Shown one piece after another: positions 9,571 through 18,142 of a stretch of 64,000 bases of DNA. The notes below the pieces were generated by a model. It did not search any database. It was not told the origin of the DNA and saw nothing but the letters and a program-made list of their open reading frames with translations. Within the stretch, counting starts at the first letter, position 1; each line of letters begins with the position of its first letter. Origin of the DNA: Kangiella sp. (GTDB lineage: Bacteria > Pseudomonadota > Gammaproteobacteria > Enterobacterales > Kangiellaceae); contig JANQSG010000018.1 in NCBI GenBank assembly GCA_028284185.1, forward strand, positions 303,642 to 367,641, written 5' to 3'. The position numbers were made by a program, and so were the translations under genes.

Positions 9571-10734
9571 ATGAAGTCCAGCTTAAAAACTTCAATAAAA
9601 AATATTTTCTGCATAGCAAGCTTATTCACTGCTTGTGTGAGTTTTGCTGCCAATCAGCCAGCACTACCGAATATCGAAGCTAGGTCATTTTTATTGATGG
9701 ATTATCAAACGGGTAAAGTTCTGGTCGAGTCCAATGCTGACATGGCATTGCCGCCAGCCAGTTTGACCAAAATCATGACCAGTTATGTTATTTCCGACGA
9801 GCTGGCTAAAGGAAACATTGCAACTACCGATAAGGTTTTGATCAGTGAAAATGCCTGGGCACAAAATCCTAAATTAAAAGGTTCTTCCTTGATGTTCGTG
9901 GAAGTGAATAAATATGTGTCGGTGGATGATTTACATAAGGGTATTGTCATTCAGTCTGGGAATGATGCCAGTATTGCTATGGCCGAATATATTTCCGGTA
10001 CCGAAGATGCTTTTGCCGATCTAATGAATGTTCATGCTAAAAATCTGAGTATGGATTCGACTCACTTTGAAAATAGCACTGGTTTGCCTGCGGATGGACA
10101 TCTTACAACAACGCGTGACTTGGCTAAGTTATCACGCGCACTGATCCGGGACTTTCCTGAAGATTATTCGATTTACGCAGAAAAAGAGTTTACTTATAAC
10201 CAGATCACCCAGCAAAATCGTAATGATTTACTAAAAGATAAAGGTCTGTTGGTTGATGGTCTGAAAACTGGCCATACTGAAGAAGCGGGTTACTGTTTGG
10301 TCTCTTCAGCGTTAAAAGATCAGATGCGTCTGATTGCGGTGGTGATGGGCACTGAGAGTAAGGCCAAAAGAGCTAGCGAGAGCCGCAAACTGCTTAATCA
10401 TGGTTTCCGTTTTTATACCAATGTAACGCCTTTTAAGGGCGGTAAGACATTAAAAAAGGCGCGCATTTGGAAAGGTCAGGTTAATGAGTTTGCTGTGGGG
10501 CTGGCTCAAGATGCGCAGCTGGCAATTTTAAAAAGTGATAAGGAAAAGTTAAAAGCAAATTACATCTTAAACCCTGAAATTATTGCGCCAATCAAAAAAG
10601 GGCAAAAGGTCGGCGAGGTCTTTTTTAAGATAAATAATCAGGAAATTCAGCGTATGCCTATGGTCGCTTTACAAGATGTGGAAGAAGCCGGATTTTTAGG
10701 TCGTATGTGGGATTCAATTAAATTGTGGTTTTAA
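9571..10734 (+). CDS. dacA: D-alanyl-D-alanine carboxypeptidase (PBP5/6 family)
   Basis: Trims the terminal D-alanine from peptidoglycan pentapeptides in the periplasm. The 387-residue protein has a signal peptide ending near residue 26 and the serine-peptidase triad motifs SLTK (64-67), SGN (129-131) and KTG (232-234), followed by the PBP5 C-terminal beta domain. The last residues (GRMWDSIKLWF) form an amphipathic tail that anchors PBP5-type enzymes to the membrane. Part of the elongation cassette. Confidence 0.96.
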   Translation: MKSSLKTSIKNIFCIASLFTACVSFAANQPALPNIEARSFLLMDYQTGKVLVESNADMALPPASLTKIMTSYVISDELAKGNIATTDKVLISENAWAQNPKLKGSSLMFVEVNKYVSVDDLHKGIVIQSGNDASIAMAEYISGTEDAFADLMNVHAKNLSMDSTHFENSTGLPADGHLTTTRDLAKLSRALIRDFPEDYSIYAEKEFTYNQITQQNRNDLLKDKGLLVDGLKTGHTEEAGYCLVSSALKDQMRLIAVVMGTESKAKRASESRKLLNHGFRFYTNVTPFKGGKTLKKARIWKGQVNEFAVGLAQDAQLAILKSDKEKLKANYILNPEIIAPIKKGQKVGEVFFKINNQEIQRMPMVALQDVEEAGFLGRMWDSIKLWF

Positions 10735-10750
10735 TGGCCTTAGGTTCTAA

Positions 10751-11653
10751 ATGTCTATTGCTTATTTAAATGGCAACTTTGTTGCTCTGCAAGATGCCAA
10801 AGTCTCGATTTTAGATCGAGGCTTTTTGTTTGCGGATGGGGTTTATGAAGTGATCCCTGCTTATGCTGGCCAATATTTTCGTTTTGATGAGCATTTGGAA
10901 CGATTAAATCGAAGTTTAGCGGCGATCAAGATGGAGCTGGTTCTGAATATTGATGAGTGGCGGCAGATTGCTGAACAGTTGCTTGAGAAAAACCAGCAAC
11001 TCAATGCTTCGCTTTATTTACAGGTAACTCGAGGGACTTATTCCAGCCGTAGTCATGAGTTGCCGACTCAGTTGCAGCCAACTATTATGGCGATGATTTC
11101 ACCTTTGCCACAAGTTGCGCAAAATCTTGATTCTAAAGTGGCAGGTATTTCAGCTATTACCGCTCAGGATATTCGTTGGCAGCGTTGTGATATTAAATCC
11201 GTAGGTTTGCTGGCCAATTGTTTGTTATTGCAACAGGCGCTTGAATCTGGAGCGGACGACACCATATTAGTGCGTGATGGTATGGCTATTGAAGCTACGG
11301 CGAGTAATTTATTTATATTCAAGGATCAAAAGGTGATAACGCCACCTTTAAACCAACAAATCCTGCCTGGAGTGACCCGTGATTTCATTATCATGCTGGT
11401 TAAAAAGTTAGGGTTCAGGCTGGAGCAAAGAGCCATTCCGGAGACTGAGCTGTTACAGGCTGATGAAATCTGGTTGACTAGTTCAACTAAGGAAATTCGT
11501 CCGGTGGTACGGTTAAATGATGCTAAAATTGCTGATGGCAAAGTTGGTGCTATCTGGCATCAAATCAATGAGCTTTATCAACAATTGAAGAAAGCGCTGT
11601 ATCAGGGGCAATTAACAAACATAGGTGATATATCCGATGAATCAAAATTATGA
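10751..11653 (+). CDS. dat: D-amino-acid aminotransferase (class IV, PLP)
   Basis: PLP enzyme of the branched-chain/D-amino-acid aminotransferase fold. ILDRGFLFADGVYEVIPAY near the N-terminus is typical of D-alanine aminotransferase; the PLP lysine is Lys149 in CDIKS. The 300-residue length is a little above the usual 280-290. It sits between dacA, which releases D-alanine, and ybeD, so a role in D-alanine/D-glutamate interconversion is a reasonable inference. 4-amino-4-deoxychorismate lyase (PabC) is a related alternative, but the active-site context favours D-amino-acid transamination. The 3' end overlaps ybeD. Confidence 0.85.
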   Translation: MSIAYLNGNFVALQDAKVSILDRGFLFADGVYEVIPAYAGQYFRFDEHLERLNRSLAAIKMELVLNIDEWRQIAEQLLEKNQQLNASLYLQVTRGTYSSRSHELPTQLQPTIMAMISPLPQVAQNLDSKVAGISAITAQDIRWQRCDIKSVGLLANCLLLQQALESGADDTILVRDGMAIEATASNLFIFKDQKVITPPLNQQILPGVTRDFIIMLVKKLGFRLEQRAIPETELLQADEIWLTSSTKEIRPVVRLNDAKIADGKVGAIWHQINELYQQLKKALYQGQLTNIGDISDESKL

Positions 11654-11906
11654 CCGAGACAAGTTGTGGGAATTTCCTGCAGATATTTGCTTTAAAGTGA
11701 TGGCGGTTAATCGCGATGGTATTCATTTAGAGGTTCTGGAAGTGGTGCAGCGTCATGTTGTGCATGAAGATTCTCCTGCCAGTCAGTTAAGCCGTAATGG
11801 CAATTATGTGTCTTTATCTTTTAATATTCGAGTAGAGTCGAAACAGCAGGTGGATGCTTTGTATAAAGAGGTTTTCACTGTAGATGGCGTTAAAATGATG
11901 CTCTAA
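11637..11906 (+). CDS. ybeD: YbeD/DUF493 family protein
   Basis: Small cytosolic protein with a ferredoxin-like (ACT-like) fold, conserved beside lipB in gammaproteobacteria and implicated in lipoate metabolism only by association. The 89 residues carry the family blocks LWEFPADICFKVM, LEVVQRH, GNYVSL and the ending VKMML. ATG 11637 is chosen over an in-frame GTG at 11625, giving a length close to the E. coli protein (87). It overlaps the last 17 bases of dat. Confidence 0.93.
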   Translation: MNQNYDRDKLWEFPADICFKVMAVNRDGIHLEVLEVVQRHVVHEDSPASQLSRNGNYVSLSFNIRVESKQQVDALYKEVFTVDGVKMML

Positions 11907-11936
11907 TCAAACCAACATCCGATTGAAAAAGTCATT

Positions 11937-12605
11937 ATGTCAATTGAACAAAACATTATTATCCGTGAACTGGATCGCCAGGATTATGTGCCGGTATGGA
12001 AAGCGATGCAACATTTTACCGATGAGCGTGATGAGTCGGTAACTGACGAAATCTGGTTGGTTGAGCATGATCCAGTCTTTACGCAAGGCCAAGCAGGTAA
12101 AGCAGAGCATGTTTTATTTCCTGGTGAAATTCCTGTAGTACAGGTGGATCGTGGTGGTCAGGTGACTTATCATGGCCCGGGTCAGCAAGTGGCTTATTTT
12201 ATGATCGATTTGCGTCGTAAGAATATGGGACCTCGTGATTTAGTCAGTGGTATTGAAAACGCGATTGTTGATATGTTGGTTGGCTATGGTATTGAGGCTG
12301 CGCCCAGAGCGGATGCACCAGGGGTTTATACCGATGAACAGAAAATTTGTTCGCTCGGTTTAAGAATTCGTAAGGGTAAGTCTTTTCACGGTTTGGCCTT
12401 GAATGTAAATATGGATTTGGAGCCCTTTGCCCGCATTAACCCCTGTGGTTATCAAGGTATGGTCATGACACAAATTGTGGATAAAGGCGGTCCTGATAGT
12501 TTGCAGCGGATTCAGCCAGATCTGATTGACCAATTATGTGACAAATTAGGTTATACTAGACGCCTTGAGCAAGCTGGGCTGCCGCAAGCTCTCACTATTG
12601 ATTAA
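11937..12605 (+). CDS. lipB: Octanoyl-ACP:protein octanoyltransferase
   Basis: Transfers octanoate from acyl carrier protein to lipoyl domains, the first step of lipoate synthesis. The 222-residue protein has the [11 protein letters not shown] motif, the catalytic lysine in [10 protein letters not shown] (Lys136) and the catalytic cysteine in RINPCG (Cys170), matching the Lys/Cys pair of E. coli LipB. Followed 13 bases later by lipA. Confidence 0.97.
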   Translation: MSIEQNIIIRELDRQDYVPVWKAMQHFTDERDESVTDEIWLVEHDPVFTQGQAGKAEHVLFPGEIPVVQVDRGGQVTYHGPGQQVAYFMIDLRRKNMGPRDLVSGIENAIVDMLVGYGIEAAPRADAPGVYTDEQKICSLGLRIRKGKSFHGLALNVNMDLEPFARINPCGYQGMVMTQIVDKGGPDSLQRIQPDLIDQLCDKLGYTRRLEQAGLPQALTID

Positions 12606-12618
12606 TTAAGAGATATTC

Positions 12619-13596
12619 ATGTCCGATCAAGTTAAAAAAGGACGCGTGACCGGAAAAGTGATTCCGGGACAAAAAATGCGTGCTGAAGATAAGATGGCGC
12701 GTATTCCGGTAAAAATTGTACCAACTGAAGAAATGCCGCGTAAGCCGGACTGGATCCGAGTGCGTCTGCCCAATGGTAATCAGATCACCAAGATCAAGGA
12801 TATGCTACGCAACAAAAAGCTATATACGGTTTGTGAAGAGGCTTCCTGTCCGAATCTGCCGGAATGTTTTGGCCACGGCACTGCGACCTTTATGATTATG
12901 GGTGATGTGTGTACCCGGCGTTGTCCTTTCTGCGATGTGGCGCATGGTCGTCCACTGCCTCTGGATCCACAAGAGCCACAAAACTTGGCTAACTCAGTAA
13001 AATCCATGGGTTTAAAATATGTGGTCATTACTTCGGTGGATCGTGATGATCTGCGTGATGGCGGTTCGGCACATATTACCGAATGTGTGAGAGTGGCGCG
13101 TGAGCACAATCCAGGATTAAAAATCGAAGTGTTAGTGCCAGATTTTCGCGGTCGTATGGATAAGGCATTGGATTTAATGGCTGATGGTTTACCGGATGTG
13201 TTTAACCATAATCTGGAAACGGTGCCGCGCCTCTATAAGCAGGCTAGGCCAGGTGCTGATTATCAATGGTCATTGGATTTGTTGAAGCGATTTAAAGCGC
13301 GTTATCCAGGCATTCCAACTAAGTCAGGTTTGATGATTGGTTTGGGCGAAACCAATGAAGAAATTATTGAAGTGTTAAAAGATCTACGTGCGCATGGCGT
13401 AGATATGTTGACGTTAGGTCAATATTTGCAACCCAGTAAATACCATCATCCGGTAATGCGTTTTATGCCGCCGGAAGAGTTTGATGAACTTGGGCGAATT
13501 GCTGAAGAAATGGGCTTTACCAATGTGGCGAGTGGGCCTATGGTGCGGTCATCCTATCACGCAGATCAGCAAGCTGCCGGCAAAAAAATCTCTTAA
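12619..13596 (+). CDS. lipA: Lipoyl synthase
   Basis: Radical-SAM enzyme that inserts two sulfurs into octanoyl chains on lipoyl domains. The auxiliary cluster cysteines are C72, C77 and C83 (C-x4-C-x5-C), and the radical-SAM cysteines are C98, C102 and C105 in CTRRCPFC. The 325-residue length is normal (E. coli 321). The stop codon lies inside the left arm of a large inverted-repeat element (13592-13719), so the final residues are partly encoded by that element. Confidence 0.98.
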   Translation: MSDQVKKGRVTGKVIPGQKMRAEDKMARIPVKIVPTEEMPRKPDWIRVRLPNGNQITKIKDMLRNKKLYTVCEEASCPNLPECFGHGTATFMIMGDVCTRRCPFCDVAHGRPLPLDPQEPQNLANSVKSMGLKYVVITSVDRDDLRDGGSAHITECVRVAREHNPGLKIEVLVPDFRGRMDKALDLMADGLPDVFNHNLETVPRLYKQARPGADYQWSLDLLKRFKARYPGIPTKSGLMIGLGETNEEIIEVLKDLRAHGVDMLTLGQYLQPSKYHHPVMRFMPPEEFDELGRIAEEMGFTNVASGPMVRSSYHADQQAAGKKIS

Positions 13597-13719
13597 ATAA
13601 GTGCTTTTTCACCGATAGCTACGTTGAAATATTTTATTACTTAGTCATGTATTATTTATACACTCCTGGCGTAATAAAATATTTCGTCTTGCTCTCGAAG
13701 AAAAACCATCTTATTTAAG
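13592..13719. repeat. Nested imperfect palindrome, MITE-like or terminator-like
   Basis: The outer arms CTTAAATAAG (13592-13601) and CTTATTTAAG (13710-13719) are exact inverted copies. Further in, TTTTTC faces GAAAAA, short CGA/AGC matches follow, and the inner arms at 13626-13640 and 13671-13685 are a perfect 15-bp inverted repeat (GAAATATTTTATTAC and its complement) around a 30-base centre. Overall the arms are about 49 bases and mostly complementary. TCT flanks both ends (13589-13591 and 13720-13722), compatible with a 3-bp target duplication but too short to prove insertion. The lipA stop codon lies inside the left arm. Confidence 0.6.
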
Positions 13720-13791
13720 TCTGAATGATTAAATATTTATTTAATCCAGTTATTTTAAGATAAATATAAAACCAATGGTTTCTGAGTTTTG

Positions 13792-13850
13792 CGTTTAGTT
13801 AAGAATGAGCTTGCGCCTTGATCATTAGCCGAAACAAACTTAACTAAACG
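13792..13850 (+). promoter_or_regulatory. Inverted repeat hairpin in the slyD leader
   Basis: CGTTTAGTTAAG at 13792-13803 and CTTAACTAAACG at 13839-13850 are a perfect 12-bp inverted repeat with a 35-base loop. The right arm ends at the GAGAA that should bind the ribosome for slyD (ATG 13859). The hairpin could be an mRNA structure gating translation or a DNA operator; the sequence alone does not decide. The AT-rich stretch at 13740-13775 just upstream could hold the promoter. Confidence 0.45.
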
Positions 13851-13858
13851 AGAAGATT

Positions 13859-14341
13859 ATGCAAATTGAAAAAGATAAGGTTGCCTTGATTGACTATACG
13901 GTCAAAACTACGGAAGGCCAGTTAGTGGATACCTCTGAGGGTAATGAACCGTTAGCGTTTTTGTGCGGTTTTAATAATATTATCCCAGGTTTGGAAAGTG
14001 CCTTAATGGGCAAGCAGGCGGGCGATCAGGTTTCTGTGGAAGTGCAACCTGAAGATGCTTATGGTCAACGTCGTGATGAGATGGTTAAAGAAGTGCCTTT
14101 AACGGCGTTTCAAGGGGTAGAAAAAATTGAGGCTGGAATGCAGTTTCAAGCGGAGTCTCCTAATGGTCCTCAGTTAATTATGGTTACTCAAGTAGATGGT
14201 GATATGGTAACGGTGGATGGGAATCATCCATTGGCAGGCATTGCTTTGAGTTTTGATGTAACGGTTAAAGAGGTGCGTGCAGCTTCTGCTGAAGAACTGG
14301 CGCACGGTCACATACACGGTGTTGGTGGCCATCATCATTAA
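13859..14341 (+). CDS. slyD: FKBP-type peptidyl-prolyl isomerase, SlyD family
   Basis: Cytosolic prolyl isomerase and chaperone. The 160-residue protein has the split FKBP domain with the inserted flap: VALIDYTVKTTEGQLVDTS, then the insert-in-flap segment around PEDAYGQR, then GNHPLAGIALSFDV returning to the FKBP fold. The C-terminus is short and histidine-rich (HGHIHGVGGHHH) without the Cys-rich tail of E. coli SlyD (196 residues), so nickel binding may be retained but is likely simpler. Single-gene unit with its own structured leader. Confidence 0.93.
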   Translation: MQIEKDKVALIDYTVKTTEGQLVDTSEGNEPLAFLCGFNNIIPGLESALMGKQAGDQVSVEVQPEDAYGQRRDEMVKEVPLTAFQGVEKIEAGMQFQAESPNGPQLIMVTQVDGDMVTVDGNHPLAGIALSFDVTVKEVRAASAEELAHGHIHGVGGHHH

Positions 14342-14343
14342 AC

Positions 14344-14370
14344 AAAGCTTTAAGCTGCTTTTTTATTTTG
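14344..14370 (+). terminator. Weak intrinsic terminator after slyD
   Basis: AAAGC (14344-14348) and GCTTT (14357-14361) form a short stem followed by a T-rich stretch, three bases after the slyD stop. The stem is only five base pairs, so this is tentative. Confidence 0.35.
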
Positions 14371-14434
14371 TCTCTGTTGCAATTAAAAACAATTAGCTTT
14401 ACATTAATTACAAATTGGCAGCGCCAAAATTATT

Positions 14435-15103
14435 ATGAGTAATATTGATCAACCTATTCTAATCAGTTTCAAGTTGTGTCCTTTTGTACAAAGGTCTGTT
14501 ATTACTTTATTGCATAAGAATGTTGATTATACGATTGAGTATATTAATTTATCCAAGAAGCCGGATTGGTTTTTAAATATTTCTCCATTGGGTAAGGTGC
14601 CTTTACTTAGAGTAGGCGATGAAGTTTTATTTGAGTCTGCGGTGATCAATGAATATTTGGATGAAATTTATGGTAAATCCTTGTTGCCAAAAGATCCTTT
14701 AAATAAAGCTAAACATAGGGCCTGGATTGAATTTAGTAGTAGTTTAAATAACGCTCAGCATCAGTTAACCCAAGCGCGTCGTGAGCAAACTTTCCGTCAG
14801 ATCCAGTTGGATTTAGCTAAAAAATTATCTACCTTAGAGCAGCAAGTCGATGCGCATGGTTTTTTTGCAGGAAAAGCATTTTCACTGGTAGATTCGGCTT
14901 TTGCACCATTTTTGATGCGTAGTCAGATTTTAGCTGATGAAACCGGTGAAGATTCACTGGAAGATTTTAAAAAGCTAAGCAAATGGCGTGATAATATATT
15001 GACGCTGGATGAAGTAAAAAATTCGGTAGTAGAGGATTTTGAAGATTTATATATCGAAGCTTTTTATGAACGAAATGGCTATTTAGTCGATTTGGCCAAT
15101 TAA
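14435..15103 (+). CDS. Glutathione S-transferase family protein
   Basis: Thioredoxin-fold N-terminal domain with CPFVQR at the active-site position and the glutathione-binding ESAVINEYLDE motif, followed by an all-helical C-terminal domain; 222 residues in total. The Cys in CPFVQR resembles omega/dehydroascorbate-reductase-type GSTs, which use cysteine chemistry rather than Tyr or Ser. SspA (stringent starvation protein A) has a related fold but a different N-terminus, so no symbol is given. Monocistronic, closed by a strong bidirectional terminator. Confidence 0.85.
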   Translation: MSNIDQPILISFKLCPFVQRSVITLLHKNVDYTIEYINLSKKPDWFLNISPLGKVPLLRVGDEVLFESAVINEYLDEIYGKSLLPKDPLNKAKHRAWIEFSSSLNNAQHQLTQARREQTFRQIQLDLAKKLSTLEQQVDAHGFFAGKAFSLVDSAFAPFLMRSQILADETGEDSLEDFKKLSKWRDNILTLDEVKNSVVEDFEDLYIEAFYERNGYLVDLAN

Positions 15104-15119
15104 AGCTTTACTTATACTG

Positions 15120-15145
15120 AAAAGCCGAGCAATTGCTCGGCTTTT
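15120..15145. terminator. Bidirectional intrinsic terminator
   Basis: A perfect 26-base palindrome (arm AAAAGCCGAGCAA, then its complement) lies between the GST gene (+) and the M48 protease gene (-). The GC-rich stem is flanked by A and T tracts on both sides, so it can terminate both convergent transcripts. Confidence 0.9.
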
Positions 15146-15166
15146 TGCTATAAAGACTTTTATAGT

Positions 15167-15991
15167 TTATAAACGGCAATTAGGCCTTTTGCCTTGTGCC
15201 CGAGCCTGCTGATAAATACCCATCGCCTGACTCATTTTGGAGTTCAAACGAGCAATTCGCGTTTGGTTTGAGGGGTGGGTGGACATAAATTCAGGTGGTT
15301 TACGCCCTTGTGACATACGCGACATATTTTGCCAGACCTGCACACTGGCTCTGGGATCAAAACCAGCACGAGACATCAAAATCAAACCAATATCATCTGC
15401 TTCGGATTCATGATCACGGCTAAACTTTAAACCACCCAGTTGAGTAGCGACACCTAATAAACCCAAAACCTGTTGTTTTTGTTGAGTTGGTTCACCGGCT
15501 AAAATTGCCCCTACTTGTAATGCAGTATTGCCTAAAAACTGATTCGACATACGTGCATTACCGTGTTTTGCCCAAACGTGACCAATTTCATGACCAATTA
15601 CCGAAGCTAATTGATCCGGAGTATTAGCGATTTTGAACATACCAGTATGCACACCGATCTTGCCGCCAGGTAAAGCAAAAGCATTTGGGGTTTTTTCCAG
15701 GAAAACACTGGTTTCCCATCTAACGTTTTGCATTTTGGCTTGATTGCCATAGACACGGCGATCTTCAATTAATAATTCCGGTAATAAAGCACTTACCAGG
15801 CACTGAACGTATTGATTGCTGCGGGGGTTAGTATCCAGTTTTTGGCTCTTTTTCATGGAAGTGAAAGCTGCTGCACCCATTTGGCTCATTTGGCTGTCAG
15901 GGAAAATTTTGACGTATTTTTTGCCTGTAGGCGAAGTGGCGCAGGCAGAAACCAATAAGGATAAAATCCCAATAAAAATGATTCGATTCAT
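15167..15991 (-). CDS. M48 family lipoprotein metalloprotease (LoiP/YggG-like)
   Basis: Zinc endopeptidase of the periplasmic face of the cell envelope. Lipobox VSAC gives a lipidated Cys17. The zinc motif HEIGH (134-138) is complete, and the third ligand is in HESEADDIG. The 274 residues match single-domain M48 lipoproteins such as LoiP, which is linked to envelope quality control. It is divergent from the GcvR-like gene. Assignment to M48 is secure; the physiological substrate is not visible. Confidence 0.9.
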   Translation of the reverse strand: MNRIIFIGILSLLVSACATSPTGKKYVKIFPDSQMSQMGAAAFTSMKKSQKLDTNPRSNQYVQCLVSALLPELLIEDRRVYGNQAKMQNVRWETSVFLEKTPNAFALPGGKIGVHTGMFKIANTPDQLASVIGHEIGHVWAKHGNARMSNQFLGNTALQVGAILAGEPTQQKQQVLGLLGVATQLGGLKFSRDHESEADDIGLILMSRAGFDPRASVQVWQNMSRMSQGRKPPEFMSTHPSNQTRIARLNSKMSQAMGIYQQARAQGKRPNCRL

Positions 15992-16181
15992 AATGACTCC
16001 ATTTGCCTTATTCTAAGGTCGAATCTTCATACTAGCTCTAATTGAAAATGGAAACAATGAAATCGAGCAAGTTTGACAATTGCTTGCAATTTATTTCAAA
16101 ACGGTCATCTTATTGGTTGAAAAACAACCATAAATCTAGTAGTTTTAAGTTAGCTAAAACCCAATATATGGTAATAATAAG

Positions 16182-16790
16182 ATGAATTTGGATACAAATA
16201 AGGGTGCTGGGGGTAGGAGTGTCAAGTTAGATAAGGAAATCATATTAACGGTTTATGGCAATCGCCATGAGTCGATTTTATTGACCATTTCTGAAATTTT
16301 ATATCGCTTTAAAGGTATTTTTCTGAAAAGTGATTTTAATCGCATTGGGCATCAGTTTTCGGGACTTATGCATATTGCTATTAATCATATGTATCTTAAG
16401 CCTTTTATTGCCTGTCTCGACAGTTTGAGCTCCTTTAATGTCAGGTTCGATACTCAAATTTTGCAAAAGCAAGAGTCTCAGGAACTACAGGAGCAAATTC
16501 GTTTTAATTTTGAAGTTTGGGGGGAAGAAGACTCTGAATTTCGACTAAAGTTGATGCAGCTGCTAACTCGACATCACTTGGTTATTGAATCGGTAAAAGA
16601 TTCTATTAAGCTTGATGCTTCCGGGATTGCACAATTTAACAGTCAGATTTCAGTGGCCACCAGTTTTGTGGTGGATGAACAGGAGGTTGAAGAAGATTTA
16701 CAAGCTTTAACGGAAGGTAAATCCATTACAGTCATGTTATTAAACCAGGAATTAGCCGATGGGGAGCTTGATTTGCAGGAAGCCATCTAG
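16182..16790 (+). CDS. GcvR-like tandem ACT-domain protein
   Basis: The 202-residue protein has two predicted ACT domains (about residues 18-95 and 105-185), the first opening with IILTVYGNRHESILLTISEIL. Layout and length resemble GcvR, the glycine-cleavage repressor partner in E. coli, but similarity is modest. No gcv genes are nearby. The upstream divergent region holds a TTGACA at 16073-16078 that could be a -35 element and a small hairpin (TGGTTG/CAACCA, 16114-16130). A regulatory amino-acid-sensing role is inference. Confidence 0.65.
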   Translation: MNLDTNKGAGGRSVKLDKEIILTVYGNRHESILLTISEILYRFKGIFLKSDFNRIGHQFSGLMHIAINHMYLKPFIACLDSLSSFNVRFDTQILQKQESQELQEQIRFNFEVWGEEDSEFRLKLMQLLTRHHLVIESVKDSIKLDASGIAQFNSQISVATSFVVDEQEVEEDLQALTEGKSITVMLLNQELADGELDLQEAI

Positions 16791-16818
16791 TCAGTGATTG
16801 CTTCCAGGTCTTTAGGAT

Positions 16819-17265
16819 TTACTCTTCGGTTTCTTTACCATCTACAATAAAACCGATTTTTCTTTCCGGTACTTCTGCCGCAATTTTCTCAATGTAGCAC
16901 AGTAGTTGCATATTTGACTGGTGTGTTAAAATCATACAAGGATTTCCTGCTACATGACCTTCAATGCGAATGCCATGAAAAGACTCCTGGGCTAATCGAG
17001 AGACGTTGATTTGCATACCGCCAGATAAAATAGCGGTTATAGCAGGTTGTGCATCCGCAGGGGTGTTTTGGCGCCATAAGCGTATGGTATTGGCCAAGCT
17101 ACGGATCAATTCTCCAGAAGAACGGTAGTCATTAATTTCCTGGTGTGCCATATTAAGTTGATCGATTTCTAATCGAGGTGGTGCAACGTCTGGGTGGATA
17201 TTCTGAAAAATTTCCACGTCTTGTGGTTGGCGCTGTTGGATAATGGTTTTATATTGATCGTTCAT
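16819..17265 (-). CDS. Hypothetical protein, 148 residues
   Basis: I do not recognise the family. ATG 17265 is preferred over an in-frame TTG two codons upstream, although no clear ribosome binding site precedes it. The protein is soluble-looking, with no signal peptide or membrane segment. Its C-terminal half has alternating hydrophobic residues with one run around GNPCMILTHQSNMQLLCYI. It converges on the GcvR-like gene with a 28-base gap and diverges from dedA. Codon use looks like its neighbours, so it is probably a real gene. Confidence 0.7.
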   Translation of the reverse strand: MNDQYKTIIQQRQPQDVEIFQNIHPDVAPPRLEIDQLNMAHQEINDYRSSGELIRSLANTIRLWRQNTPADAQPAITAILSGGMQINVSRLAQESFHGIRIEGHVAGNPCMILTHQSNMQLLCYIEKIAAEVPERKIGFIVDGKETEE

Positions 17266-17380
17266 AAACAAAGTTCGTTATCGGGATTGTTAAGAAAGAT
17301 AAACGACTCATTGCTAATAAGCAAGGATTGACCAAACAAAAGCTATCGACATTTGCAGTAAATTTGTTCATGATGCGGCC

Positions 17381-18142
17381 ATGGAACAGATGGTTGAAAA
17401 TTTATTAAACTGGATCAGCGCTAATCCGCATTGGGCGGGTTTAGCTGTGTTCTCAATTGCCTTTTTAGAATCTTTGGCTATTGTAGGGTTGGCCGTTCCT
17501 GGTTGGTTATTACTGGTGGGTGTGGGTTCTTTAATTGGTGGTGGCCATCTTAATTTTTGGCTAATCAGTTTGGCGAGTTTTACCGGTGCAGCGTTGGGAC
17601 AAGTCGTTTCTTATTCCGTCGGTTTTTATTTTAAAGATAGAATACACCATTGGCCCTGGGTGCAAAGACATCAAAGTATGTTGAGTAGAGCAGAAGATTT
17701 CTTTAAACGACACGGTTTTGCCGGCATTTTGGTGGGGCAGTTTATAGGCCCTATCCGGGCCGTAATTTCTTTAATTGCAGGTATTTTGGCGATGCCAGTC
17801 AAACGTTTTGTTATTGCTGTGATTTTAGCAACTTTAATTTGGGCGCCAGCCTATTTAATGCCAGGAGTAGTGGTTGGTGCTGCACTAACTTTCGATAAAC
17901 AGCAAGTCTGGATTTTGTTGAGTTGTATTATTTTAATGGCCATGAGTTTATGGTTAATGGGGCGATTTTTGATCGATCAGCACAAAGCCAAAAAATCCGA
18001 AAAAGAATTGCCGGCTAAACGTCGTTGGGTGTTTATCAGTATGCTGGTATTGTTAGCAAGCATCATAAGTTTTTTAGGGATAACCGATTATGGCGGTTTA
18101 ATGGTTGAGCTTGGACAGAAGATTTGGGAGTTAATTAGTTGA
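17381..18142 (+). CDS. DedA family membrane protein
   Basis: Polytopic inner-membrane protein of the DedA/SNARE-associated family, whose members flip or recycle polyprenyl-phosphate and phospholipid carriers. The 253-residue protein has the family blocks FLESLAIVGLAVPG and GQFIGPIRAVISLIAG, the latter with the conserved G-x-F-x-GP-x-R arginine, then hydrophobic segments through the C-terminus. Its stop overlaps the start of the LysE-type gene in TGATG, so the two are translationally coupled. Confidence 0.9.
   Translation: MEQMVENLLNWISANPHWAGLAVFSIAFLESLAIVGLAVPGWLLLVGVGSLIGGGHLNFWLISLASFTGAALGQVVSYSVGFYFKDRIHHWPWVQRHQSMLSRAEDFFKRHGFAGILVGQFIGPIRAVISLIAGILAMPVKRFVIAVILATLIWAPAYLMPGVVVGAALTFDKQQVWILLSCIILMAMSLWLMGRFLIDQHKAKKSEKELPAKRRWVFISMLVLLASIISFLGITDYGGLMVELGQKIWELIS

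Noticed and set aside
12780-13109. 109-codon open frame antisense to lipA
   Set aside because: Opposite a highly conserved gene; composition is typical of a shadow frame and there is no plausible start context.
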